Shown here one piece after another: positions 20,463 to 31,019 of a DNA stretch of 64,000 nucleotides. The translations under genes and the position numbers were made by a program. Under the pieces are notes generated by a model that was not told where the DNA came from, did not search any database, and was given only the letters and a program-made list of their open reading frames with translations. Origin of the DNA: Anisodus tanguticus (taxonomy: Eukaryota; Streptophyta; Magnoliopsida; Solanales; Solanaceae); assembly GCA_034509755.1 (NCBI GenBank), contig CM067548.1, positions 13,282,018 through 13,346,017 of the forward strand. The letters are read 5' to 3'. Positions within the stretch are counted from its first letter, which is position 1, and each line of letters opens with the position of its first letter.

Positions 20463-21398
20463 TGTTGGAAATTTACTAATGTGGAATTATGTATATCCCA
20501 TTATTTATGACTCAAACAATTGGGGCCCCGTACGTCGAAAACGTTGTTTCCACACACGTGCACATGTAGTGCCAAGTATCGCAAATTTTATTTGTGAAAG
20601 AGATATTGGTACGTATGTAATACGTTTGAGACATAGAATGATGGACAGTTATTGGCCAAATGACAAAGTATTCTACATTGGTAAACGAAGGAAGAAGTGT
20701 AAGATGTAACGTGTCAGAAATCACAGCGGAGCAGCCCCGTCGGAGCCGTGGCGCCGCGACGCTAATTGGGTCTTCAGTTGCTAGAGCCGTAGCGCTACAA
20801 CGCTAATTCACAGAGTCGCGGCGCTTCGGAGGCAGAATGCTGCGATGGGAAGTAGAAAAGTTCTGACCTTTGGGCTGGTTTTGGAGCATTGAATCTCCAT
20901 TACTTGGCACATGAATTCATCCATTATTTGGCTGAATGTAACCCCTCTCAATAAGTGCCATTACATGGCTATTGAAGACCATTAGTTGGCTAGTTGAGGG
21001 GTCATCCCCTTACACTATAAATTGAGGCCTTTGACTCAATTGTTGAACACTACAAAACACTTAGAAATATTTACAGAATTTCTGAATTCATCTTCTTCCT
21101 CTCTAGCAAGTCTACTACACTCAAAGTTCTTCAAGAGTAACACTTGAGTTTCCTTTGCTCAATTGTTATGTTGCTGTTGTATCTTGGGAGACTAATGACC
21201 GACAACGTAAAAGGAGATATATGGGGCAATCTTGTCTTAAAGACAGAGTGTCATCACTCAACTCAGCAAATCACACAAGGAGTTTGTTTCATTCTTGATT
21301 TCCAGTTTTTATTGTAATCTCTAGTTTATCCTTTATAGCAATTGTAATATTTACTTACTTTTCATTCCCTGCAATTGTTGTATCCCACAATTTTAACA
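20463..21398 (+). repeat. 3' LTR of Copia-2 (complete, 936 bp)
   Basis: It starts TGTTGGAAATTTACTAATG right after the polypurine tract and ends CCCACAATTTTAACA. It holds the first 174 bp missing from the 5' LTR. The same CpG-rich block is at 20715-20830, with a TATA-like CTATAAATTGAGG near 21016. Confidence 0.92.
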
Positions 21399-21885
21399 GA
21401 TTCTTCCCAGGAACATCAACCAAACTAAAGTGAAACACTCAATGGGTTAAATAGACAAACTGGTGGCTGAATTAATCTTGAAAAAGCAAATCAGCGAAAT
21501 ATAAAGAGGATTAATGCCTCTATGCTTAAGATAACTGTTAAGTTTAAAACAAATGAGGCTCAAGCTTTAAGCACACAAATGGAGTAACTTGTTTCTGAGA
21601 AATGGACCAGCAAACAAATTCAAATCTATACCTAACCATTTTCAGAAAGAAGGAAAATAGATAAGAACTGAATTTAATCGACTGTCACTACTTAAAATTT
21701 AATAATTATGAGTGTAGGCTGAATGGGCATTTTCAACAGACACATGATTCAGCAAAATGCAATACATACTTCACAAACATAAAAATTAAGTTATTTCATT
21801 GTAGTCTCTCCCTAAGGTGGACTTACACTACATTCTCACATGTTCATGACAGTCATCCTAAAGGAGAGAGCTATGATGCATTAAC
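21399..21885 (-). other. putative host 3' UTR between two copia elements
   Basis: Non-repetitive-looking sequence. On the minus strand it continues the candidate terminal exon at 26708-26779 once Copia-3 and one target duplication are removed: GTT AAT GCA TCA TAG at 21885-21871, then apparent 3' UTR. No other gene is seen. Confidence 0.35.
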
Positions 21886-22824
21886 TGTTGGGATATAATT
21901 GTTGTACGGAATGGCAAGTAAGTAACTATTACAATAGTAGAAAAGATAAATAAACTATTACAATTAAATTGGAAATCAAAACCTTACAAACTGCTTGTGT
22001 GATTTGCTGAGTCGAGTGATGACACTCTGTCTTTAAGATAAGATTACCCCGTATATATCCTTTTATGGTATTGAGAAATAGTCTCCCAAGATACAACATC
22101 AACTTTAACAAGTGAGGATAGGAAACTCAAGTGTTACTCTTGAAGAACTTTGAGTATAGTGACTTTGCTAGAGAGGAAGAATATGAAATCAGAAAATCTG
22201 GAGAATTCTCTAAGTGTTGAGTGTAGTGTGTTTCAATTGAGCCAAAGGCCTCAATTTATAGTGTAAGGAGAAGACCCCTCAACTAGACAACTAATGGCCT
22301 TCAATAGCCATGTAATTGCACTTGATTAAGGGGTTACATTCAGCCAAATAATGGCTGAATTCATGTGGCAAGTAATGGAGAATCAATGCTCCAAAACCAG
22401 CCCACACGTCAGATTTTTCCAACTTCCCGTCGCAACATTCTGCCTCCGAAGCACCACGGCGCTGTCAATCAGCACCGCGGGTCCAGTGACTGCCCAACCA
22501 TTTAGCGCCGCGGCTCCGACGGTTGTGGCGCCGCGACCCTTCACGGCTCCGCGGCTATTTCCGACTCATTTCATCTTACACTTCGCACACTTCTTCCTTC
22601 CTTTACCAACGTGGAATAGTTTTTCATTTGGCCAATAACCGTCCATAATTCTATGTCTCAAACGTATTACATACGTACCAATATCTCTTTCACTAATGAA
22701 ATTTGCGATACTTGGCACTATGTTTGCACGTATGTGGAAATGACATATCCATCGTGCGGGCCCAATAGTTCGAGTCATAAATTAATGGGAAATACTTATT
22801 TCCACATTTAGTAAATTTCCAACA
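21886..22824 (-). repeat. 3' LTR of Copia-3 (939 bp)
   Basis: Plus sense runs TGTTGGGATATAATT to AAATTTCCAACA. The polypurine tract lies immediately outside at 22825. The CpG-rich block is at about 22440-22560. Confidence 0.92.
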
Positions 22825-24857
22825 ATCCCCTCTTGACAGAGATTTTGGCGCACACACATGGTGCCTTTTCTAGCAATCTTTCAGTGGACCGATGTTGCAT
22901 CTGGATAGGTAGCATACGCTTTGAACCTTCCATAGTTGAATACCATCGAACTTACTTACTGCGCGGTGAATGTGATGTCTTTAACCGTCAGTGTTTAGTG
23001 TAAGCCAAGTCAACGGTATCAACATAACAACTTCCTCTACTCAGTTCTTCGTAATGTTTTATCCGTTGTGGTCGTGGACACTTCTTGGATTCTTAAGTGC
23101 GTTCATTTGAGGCGGCCTGTCCTCGCACTTAAATAGGTGGTCTCCTACAAGGTATCCTGCTATACCCCACTTTACAAGTGTTAGGAACCATTAAAAGTTT
23201 TCCCAAACCTAACCTCAACCGGTGAGGATCATTAAAGGTTTTGGAAACTTAACCTTCACCCACATTACATATAGAACTTATAGTCTATCACGGGAACGAC
23301 TTTGGATTTGGTGTTTCTCTATAGCAATCACTATCCGAAGTGCTCATGCTTCCACCGAAGCGATCAATTGAACCTTTACAACTTAGTTTTCCCATTGAAC
23401 CTAATTCCTGGGATCTCCAGTTAGTAAGATTGGGTTACCACCGTATTGGTCCTTATACTTTGGGTTTTAAGCCCATTCCCCGAGACAGGTAGAACATCTG
23501 ATCATTGGGTAAGCCCTTTGTCAGTAGGTCAGCTATGTTATCCTTTGATTTTATGTAATCAATAGATATTATACCCATGGTGATCAGCTGCCTAACGGTC
23601 TTATGTCTCCGTCAAATATGACGAGACTTGCCGTTGTACATAGAATTCCGTGCCCTTTCTAGAGCTGACTGGATGTCGCAGTGGATCATTACAGAAGGTA
23701 CGAGTTTGTTTCAACAAGGAACATCCTCTAAGAAGTCATGAAGCCACTCAACTTCTTCTCCTACTTTGTCTAAAGCGATAAACTCCGATTCCATCGTGGA
23801 TCGGGCGATGCAAGTTGCTTATAGGATTTCTAAGACATAGCCCCACCACCAATTGTAAATACATACCCACTGGTAGACTTGGTGTTCTATATATCAGATA
23901 TCCAGTTTGCATCACTATACCCCTCTAGTACAACTAGATATCTCGAATAATGCAACCCGTAAGTTAGCATGTATTTCAGGTATTGAAGTACCCGATTCAA
24001 TGCCTTCCAGTGATTATCACTCGGATTACGGGTAAACCTAGCCAACTTGTTGACTGCATAAGCAATATCAGGTCGGGTGCAGATTGTTATGTACATCAAA
24101 CTACCAATCACCTGTGCATATTGCTCCTGGCATATAGGTGCACCACGATTTTTATCAAGTTTTTGATTTCTATCCATTGGTGACTTTATAGGTGAACTAT
24201 CAAACATGTCGAACTTTCTCAAAACATCCTCGATGTAGTGAGACTGAGATAAGACCAGTCCGTCAGACATCTTAGAGATTTTTATCACTAAGATGACATC
24301 TGCGATACCCATATCCTTCATGTCGAAGCATTGTTTCAACATGTTCTTAGTCTCTAGAATTATGCTAGGACTGCTCCCTGTGATCAACATGTCGTCTACA
24401 TACATGCATATCATAATAAAAAAGTCAGAGTTACCTTTCATGTAGACACATTTGACACACTCATTAATGGCGAAACCCTTCGATAGTAGAGTACTATCAA
24501 ATTTTTTTGTGCCATTACTTCGGGCCTTGTTTCAGCCCGTACAGATATTTGACAAGCCAACAAACTTTCTTCTCTTGCCCTTAAACCACATACCCCTCGT
24601 GTTGGTACATATAAATTTCTTCTTTCAAATCACCATTTAGAAAAGTTTTCTTGACATCCATTTGATGTATCTCAAGGTCACGCAACTGCGATCGCAATGA
24701 ATACTCGTATGGACGTCATCCTAGACACTGGGGAGTACGTGTCAAAGTAGTCAAGGCCTTCCTTCTGTCGATAGCCCTTGACTACCAACCTGGCCTTGTA
24801 CTTATCTATAGACCTATCTGCGTTATACTTCTGTTTGAGTATCCATTTACAACCCAA
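22825..24857 (-). pseudogene. Copia-3 reverse transcriptase / RNase H remnant and 3' UTR
   Basis: From 24857 leftwards it begins with RT lacking its first block (VGL stop MDTQTEV joint), then KARLVVKGYRQKEGLDYFDT, the MYVDDMLITGSS palm motif at about 24405-24365, SPMDRNQKLDKNRGAP and RPDIAYAVNKLARF. The longest open stretch is 24441-23887. RNase H follows with several stops and shifts, down to about 23490. The remaining 665 bp are the non-coding 3' UTR collinear with Copia-2. It is inactive. Confidence 0.87.
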
Positions 24858-25829
24858 CGGTCTTGAGCTTGTGGCAGTCCTTGATCATATGACCAGGTTT
24901 CCCACAGTGGTGACATTTTCCTTTGAACTTCTCCTCTGCTTGGGTCTTGCCGTCTTTCTGGAAATTGCGCTTCTTGCTTTGGTTCCCTTTGGCCTCAGCC
25001 AGATTTGCCTTTGCCTCAGCGGGTTGTTTACCCCTAGGCAAGCCTTCTTATTATCTTTCTGAATTTGGAGTTTGATAATAAGTTCAACAAAGGTCATCTC
25101 CTTTGTCTTGAGCTTTAAGTAGCTCATAAACTCATTCCACGAAGGAGGTAACTTTTCAATCAGTGATGCAACCAAAAACTGCTCGTTTGGCTTCATACCT
25201 TCCAAATCCAGGTGATATAAAATCATTTGGAATTTTGGACTTGGGACATCACTCTCTTACTATCCACCATTTGAAACTTCAGAAATTTCCCAACGATGAA
25301 TTTCTTAGTACCTGCATCTTGTGCGTTGTATTTCTTTTGTGGCTTCTCCCACAACTCTTTGGCAGTGCCAATGGTGCAATACACCGTGTAGAGAGGGTCT
25401 GACAAGCAGTTCAATATGTAATTCTTACACATGAAATCACTATGACCATGCATCAAGAACCATCTTCATGCCATTAATGACATGGATACCTAGGCCCCCT
25501 TCACCAGTTTCAGAAGGCGAGGGGTCCATTTTATCTCTATCTTGTGGGGGATCTTCTGTTAGGAAATGTGCCATTCCCATAACAATCAGATAAAATAACA
25601 TCTTTTGTTTCCATCTTTTGAAGTTTGACCCCATAAACTTTTCAGGGCGTTCATGGTGAAATCCAGCGGGTGGAGGAGCGGCAACATTCCCTTGAGCGGC
25701 AGCAAAGGCATTGGATGATCCTTGAGCAACCGGAAAGGCATTAGGAGTGCCTAGAGCAGTGGGGAAGGCAGAGGGATTTTCTTGAGCAACAGCAGTAGAA
25801 TCTGAAGCAGTTTGATTTATACCAGTCAT
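24858..25829 (-). pseudogene. Copia-3 gag, fused to RT
   Basis: ATG at 25829 (MTGINQTASD). The same three N-terminal repeats are present (SAFPTALGTP, NAFPVAQGSS, NAFAAAQGN). FKRWKQKMLFYL keeps the Gln codon that is a stop in Copia-2. Frame shifts near 25440 and 25225 break the core. The zinc knuckle CHHCGKPGHMIKDC is intact at about 24910-24870. Four codons later the sequence enters RT without protease or integrase. Confidence 0.88.
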
Positions 25830-25867
25830 CTTTCTAATTTACTTACAACAAAATCTTGTCTTAAAAT

Positions 25868-26702
25868 TGTTGGGATACAATTATTGTAGGGAAAGAGAAG
25901 TAAGTAACTATTACAATAGTATAAAGGATAAACAAACTATTACAGTAAAACTAGAAATCAAAACCGTACAAACTGCTTGTGTGATTTGCTGAGTCGAGTG
26001 ATGGCACTCTGTCTTTAAGACAAGATTGCCCGTATATCTCCTTTTACGGTATTGAGCAATAGTCTCCCAAGATACAACGACAACTTTAACAAGTGAGCAA
26101 AGGAAACTCAAGTGTTACTCTTGAAGAACTTTGAGTATAGCCAAAGGCCTCAATTTATAATGTAAGGAGAAGACCCCTCAACTAGCCAACTAATGGCCTT
26201 CAATAGCCATGTAATTTCACTTGATTGAGGGGTTACATTCAACCAAATAATGGTTGAATTCATGTGGCACGTAATGGAGAATCAATGCTCCAAAACCAGC
26301 CCAAACGTCAGATTTTTCCAACTTCCCGTCGCAGCATTCTGCCTCCGAAGCACCGCGGCTCCAGTGACTGCCCAAGCATTTAGCGCCGCGGCTCCGACGG
26401 TTGTGGTGCCGCGGCCCTTCACGGCTTCGCGACGATTTCTGACTCTTTTCAGCTTACACTTTGCACACTTCTTCCTTCCTTTACCAACGTGGAATACTTT
26501 GTCATTTGGCCAATAACCATCCATAATTCTATGTCTCAAACATATTACATACGTACCAATATCTCTTTCACTAATGAAATTTGCGATACTTGGCATTACA
26601 TGTGCACATGTGTGGAAATGACGTTTTCGACGTGCGGGGCCAATAGTTCAAGTTATAAATTAATGGAATATACTTATTTTCACATTTAGTAAATTTCCAA
26701 CA
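25868..26702 (-). repeat. 5' LTR of Copia-3 (835 bp)
   Basis: TGTTGGGATACAATT to AAATTTCCAACA. It is shorter than its partner because about 80 bp are missing after GAGTATAG (26139), plus a shorter CpG-rich block. Both ends are intact. Confidence 0.92.
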
Positions 26703-26779
26703 TTAACCAGCCGTTCTAGTTTAGCATAGACAATACTGGACAACTCGTGATAACCCCAACCTTTCATGAATAATGTTTC
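26703..26779 (-). CDS. candidate terminal exon of an unidentified host gene
   Basis: On the minus strand, after a possible acceptor TGACAG| at 26780, the frame reads ETLFMKGWGYHELSSIVYAK, then LERLV. Copia-3 interrupts here. If the insertion and one TTAAC copy are set aside, the frame ends four residues after Leu-Val... with a TAG at 21873-21871. The composition looks protein-like, and a TGA directly upstream of the acceptor fits an exon start. I do not recognise the family and see no convincing earlier exon up to 27304, so this may be chance. Confidence 0.35.
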
Positions 26780-27304
26780 CTGTCACAACCCCAACAACTC
26801 CTTGACATATCACAACAATATTATTTGGGGAAAGAAGCTAAAATAGAATCTGGGAGGACATGGGGGGTGCTCAAATTTAGTATTAATCCCCTTTACTCTA
26901 TCATTAACTTGGTTCAATTTAGAAAATAGTGAATGATGAGCGAACATGTTATACATGTTTAAAGAGTTGAAAAGATGTGATCATGCAAAATTTAAACTAA
27001 AATCCTTCTCTTCATTCTTTTCTTATCAGAGCTAGATGCACACTCATTCCTTTTATCTTTTCCAAGATCAAAAGTTTGTCAAGTAAAGCAGATCTTAACT
27101 CGAGGAAAGGAAACAATAAACCGAAGATCCTATATTCAAATCAATTATAGGACTATTATAAATTAGGAAAATACTTCGACCAAATTTTTTATCAAATAGT
27201 GATCAACAAAATACTTATATATAGAAACTGATTTTAACACAATTTTAAGTGAGTTTCAGACTTACACGAAAAAAGTTGAACTAAAGCTTATACTCCCATG
27301 ACTG
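26780..27304. other. unassigned sequence between Copia-3 and Gypsy-3
   Basis: AT-rich. A 38-codon open stretch on the minus strand (27120-27000) is too short to support. It could be intron of the gene whose last exon is suggested at 26703-26779. Confidence 0.35.
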
Positions 27305-27692
27305 TGTCACACCCCAAATCGGAGGGGCACGACGGGCACTCGGGCCTACCTTACCGAGCACCAACATAATGTACATCCATAATCATGCTATCATGAGTAA
27401 ATGGACAGAGAAGGCCGTCATTAGATAATTTGATTAAAACATGAAAGAATACCCCAAAAAGGACGACAAAAAATGATATACAAGTTTATATACATGAGAC
27501 ATACGGGCTTAGAAGGCGTCCATGACCATCTATATACATAACATTTGTCTACAAGCCTCTAAGTAGTGCATACACATTATAAGGTCGGGACAGGGCCCCG
27601 CCATACCATGAACATATATACATAAGCATACTGACTCAAAGACAACTGCGGAGCAAGTGGAATGCATCAACACCTTCCGCTGAGCTGATAAC

Positions 27693-29481
27693 TGTAACAT
27701 CCCGTACCTTTGGGAGATGGTTTAAGCATCTAGACATATGCTAATAAATGGCTTAGTTTATAAGAGGATGCAGTTCTAAATTAATTTAGGACTTAGCGAG
27801 TGGGACAACAACAATCGATTAATTAATGAAATTAAGGGGGGGGGGGGGGGGGACGAGAGTTAGTGGAATTAGTAGTAGTATAAGGGATAAGCATTTACAT
27901 GGTTAAGTAATAAAGTGGATAGTCACAACATGACACATGGAAAATTAATTAATGGCTAGTAATCATATAAGTGGAGGTGGCAATTACTTATGCAAAAGGT
28001 GTAAAAGGAGGATCAAGTAAGGCCATGTCTCTTGAAAAGGCATGTGTAGCTCTTAGTCACTACTAGCAATTTCGTTTAAGACAAATTAGAATAGTATAGG
28101 TGCCTAGTAGCAACAATATTTTTTCTTGGGAATTAGATATATGTCCTATATATTATAACATTAGTGGAAGGCAATAACAATATTTTCCAAACGTCCTAAG
28201 CACAACAAGCATCGTATTTTCTTTATTTCAAGTTACTGAAGAACAACATAGACCTTTTTTCCTTCTTGTATACCTCAATCGAACGGACTGATTCGTAATA
28301 AGTATCGAAGGAACCTTATCCAAGGTATGTTAAGGTAAATTATTTCTTCTTTTGGCATGTTCTAAATTATGAAACGTAACCGTCACATTGTTCCATAAAT
28401 TATTCTACTCTTAGTAGTTAAGAATATTCATGTTATTCATTCCTGTTGTAAAAAACATGTCTAAATATGTTCCTAAATCCTTATTAAGGTATATGAGAAA
28501 GATGTTAATATTCCCAATGTTAGCCAAAGGTACAAGGATATTATGTCATCCGATAAGTTCAAAATGTTTTATTGTCATTCATGCATTTGCATTATATTCA
28601 TGTATTACCCTGGACCCACATGTGTTATATATACTACTATATGGTACACATTATATTATTTAAGGAATGGGAAAAGGGAATGTCGTTATATACACAACAC
28701 CACCTGAAGCTGGTACATATATCACGAAAAAGGAAGATGCCCAAAGAGGCCAATATGATATGATGCCCACAGAGGTTGTTATTGGAATGAAGATTCCCGA
28801 TGAGGCCAATATATATATGTATACCGCATTTGCATTGTGCATGACATCTTGGCATATTATGGCCCTCAGAGGCATTCACTACTGGTCAGCTGTTTCTATC
28901 GGCTGTTGCTGTCGGCTATCTTTGTCAACTGTATCTGTTTCAGATTATTATGTATATCAGTTATGATGTTTCTTATGCCTGACATACTCGGTACATCAGT
29001 CATACTGATATCCCTTTTGTTGGGGGACGCTGCGTTTCATACCCGCAGGTTCATGTAGATAGGGCGACGATCCACGTTAGTAGGTTGTTGACTCAGCGGA
29101 TTTTGGAGCACTCCCCTTATTTCGGAGTGCCAGTCTAATATCTGTACGTTATTTTTTCATGTATTTATATGGGTATGGCAGGCCCTGTCCCGACCCTTTT
29201 GATATCACATACTCTTTAGAGACTTCTAGATGGGTGGCCTATGTGTAATAGTCATGTATAGCCTTGTCGGTCTTGGTATGTATATATATATAAGTTGGGC
29301 TTTCTAGTTAAGATTTTACATAGCTCTTTTCTAGTTTATAATTTTTATATATCAGCGGGGTACTGGGTGATGGCCCTTGTGGCCTGTATTTAATTACGGT
29401 TAGATGTTGATTGTATGGCTAGCGGTACCCGACAGGTAAGGTTCGGGTGCCAGTGGCGGCCCTTCGGTTTGGGTCCTGATA
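27693..29481 (+). repeat. 5' LTR of Gypsy-2 (1789 bp)
   Basis: It starts TGTAACATCCCG and ends GGGTCCTGATA (TGACA in the 3' copy). A run of 17 G at 27836-27852 replaces about 45 bp present in the 3' LTR. The splice-donor-like CCAAGGTATGTTAAGG is at 28320-28335. It lacks the long (AT)n of the 3' LTR. Confidence 0.93.
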
Positions 29482-29485
29482 AACT

Positions 29486-29497
29486 TGGTATCAGAGC
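29486..29497 (+). other. Gypsy-2 primer binding site (initiator tRNA-Met type)
   Basis: TGGTATCAGAGC, four bases after the 5' LTR end. It defines the LTR boundary and the minus-strand priming site. Confidence 0.93.
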
Positions 29498-29689
29498 ATG
29501 TCTGTCTTAGGGAGTCTACAAGCCGTGTCTAGTAGAGTCTTGTTTATGGATATGTTGTGCACCATACTTATACACAGGAGGCTACATGGCATTTAGGGAT
29601 GGTTTCCATTCTTTCATCTCATAAATCATGATGTAGAACTGAGTTATAAGTATTCCACTCCTAATCTATCTCGTGTTTATGATTCCAGC

Positions 29690-30960
29690 AGTGCCTATAG
29701 CAAGGAAAATGTTCAAGAGTATGAGGGCATTGGATACGGCTGCAGGCAAAGGTACTAGCTGATTGCCACCCGCTAGCAAGGGCAAGAGTAAGACCCATGA
29801 TGTGACTCCTTTCATATGATTCCCCGACTTCACCACCTCTGGAGGATATTAGTGGAGCTGCAGTACCCCAGTTCCTCCACCTGATACTTCAGATGTGAAT
29901 CTTGATATGTGAAGTGTTGTACAGTTATTGACACGACTAGTGGACACTCAGGCCCAACGTCAGATTCCCAGTCCTTCTGATAGAGTTGCTCGCGCGAGAG
30001 CTCAGGATTTCATTAGCTTAGACCCTCTGGTATTCATGGGATCGGACCTGCATGCGGACCCGCAGAATTTTCTATATCAAATACAATGTACCTTGCGGGT
30101 AATGGATGCTACTGATATTGAGTCGGTAAAGTTTACTTTATATAGACTGCAGGATGTCGTGGTGACATGGTATAAGACATGGGATCATTCTAGGAGACCT
30201 CGTGCTCTACCAACAGGATGTAGAGAGTTTTTCAGAGGCCTTCTTATAGCATTTTCTGCCGGTTGAGCTTCGACAGGCCAGACAGGATAGATTTCTACGT
30301 CTTGAGTAGGGAAATATGAGTGTTCGAGAATATAGCTTGCAGTTTAATTCATTGGCCAGATATGATCTTACGATATAGCTGAAATGAGTGACCGGGTACA
30401 TAGGTATGTTACTGGCTTGGAGCCGCACTTAGTCAACGAGCGTACTATGACTTTTCTGAATCTGCATATGGATATTGCTCACATTCAGGATTATGCACAG
30501 AATATGAAGGATCGTAAGAGGTAATAACGAATAGATCGAGAGTGTGATAAGGGCCAGCATAAGAGGGCTCGATCCGTAAGTGACATAGGGAGTTTCAAAA
30601 GTGGGCCCAGGCCATAACTTTATAGATGCCTATCTTACCCGGCAGCTAGCGCATCATTACCATTATCAAGATCGAGAGTTAATCGGTTTATTCAATTGGG
30701 ACCAGGTCAGAGTTCACAAGCATCAGGGTCTTATTATAGATGGGATTCTATTTAGATGAGGCCACCGTTTGCTTGGTGCGAGCAGTGTGGTAAGACCCAT
30801 ACAGGGCTGTGCCGTCAAGGATCAAATGTGTGTTATTCTTGTGGTGAACCTGGTCATATTATGCGAGAATGCTCGACAGGAGGCGAAGGTGTTAGGGTCC
30901 AGCCAGTCGGATCTGCAGCAGCTTCATCACATTCAGTACGCCCATCAGGGCAAAGTCATT
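29690..30960 (+). pseudogene. Gypsy-2 gag remnant
   Basis: The leader and first codons are degraded. Recognisable gag begins near 29928 (TRLVDTQAQRQ), then FISLDPLVFMGSDLHADPQN, LYQIQCTLRVMDATDIESVK and VVVTWYKTWD. A frame change near 30225 leads to VREYSLQFNSLARYD. The second half (30760-30960) has CEQCGKTHTGLC followed by an intact zinc knuckle CYSCGEPGHIMREC. It is broken by several stops between 30370 and 30730. Confidence 0.83.
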
Positions 30961-31019
30961 AGACATCATCCGGTCGAGGCAAAGGTAAGGGCCAGAATTG
31001 CATCTATGCATTGATGGGA

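Larger units (their letters stand above)
14851..21398 (+). mobile_element. Copia-2: near-complete Ty1/copia retrotransposon, 5' end truncated
   Basis: Order: 5' LTR remnant (14851-15639), gag from 15676, protease, integrase, RT, RNase H ending 19790, a 0.67-kb 3' non-coding stretch, polypurine tract (about 20453-20462, AAGAGGGGAT), then a full 3' LTR (20463-21398). The 5' LTR lacks its first 174 bp by comparison with the 3' LTR, so no target duplication exists. Coding frames are broken by several stops and frameshifts. Copia-3 is a second member of the same family in inverse orientation 0.5 kb away. Confidence 0.92.
21886..26702 (-). mobile_element. Copia-3: internally deleted copia retrotransposon with target duplication TTAAC
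   Basis: It belongs to the same family as Copia-2, inverted. TTAAC at 21881-21885 is repeated at 26703-26707. Order on the minus strand: 5' LTR 26702-25868, gag from ATG at 25829, then a joint at about 24857 directly into RT, RNase H, 3' UTR, polypurine tract (22836-22825, AAGAGGGGAT) and 3' LTR 22824-21886. The deletion removes protease, integrase and the N-terminus of RT. At 4.8 kb it is about 2 kb shorter than an intact member would be. Confidence 0.93.

Noticed and set aside
28637..29058. Several overlapping frames of 70-100 codons in the 5' LTR of Gypsy-2
   Set aside because: They lie wholly inside an LTR, occur on both strands and are not conserved in the 3' LTR.
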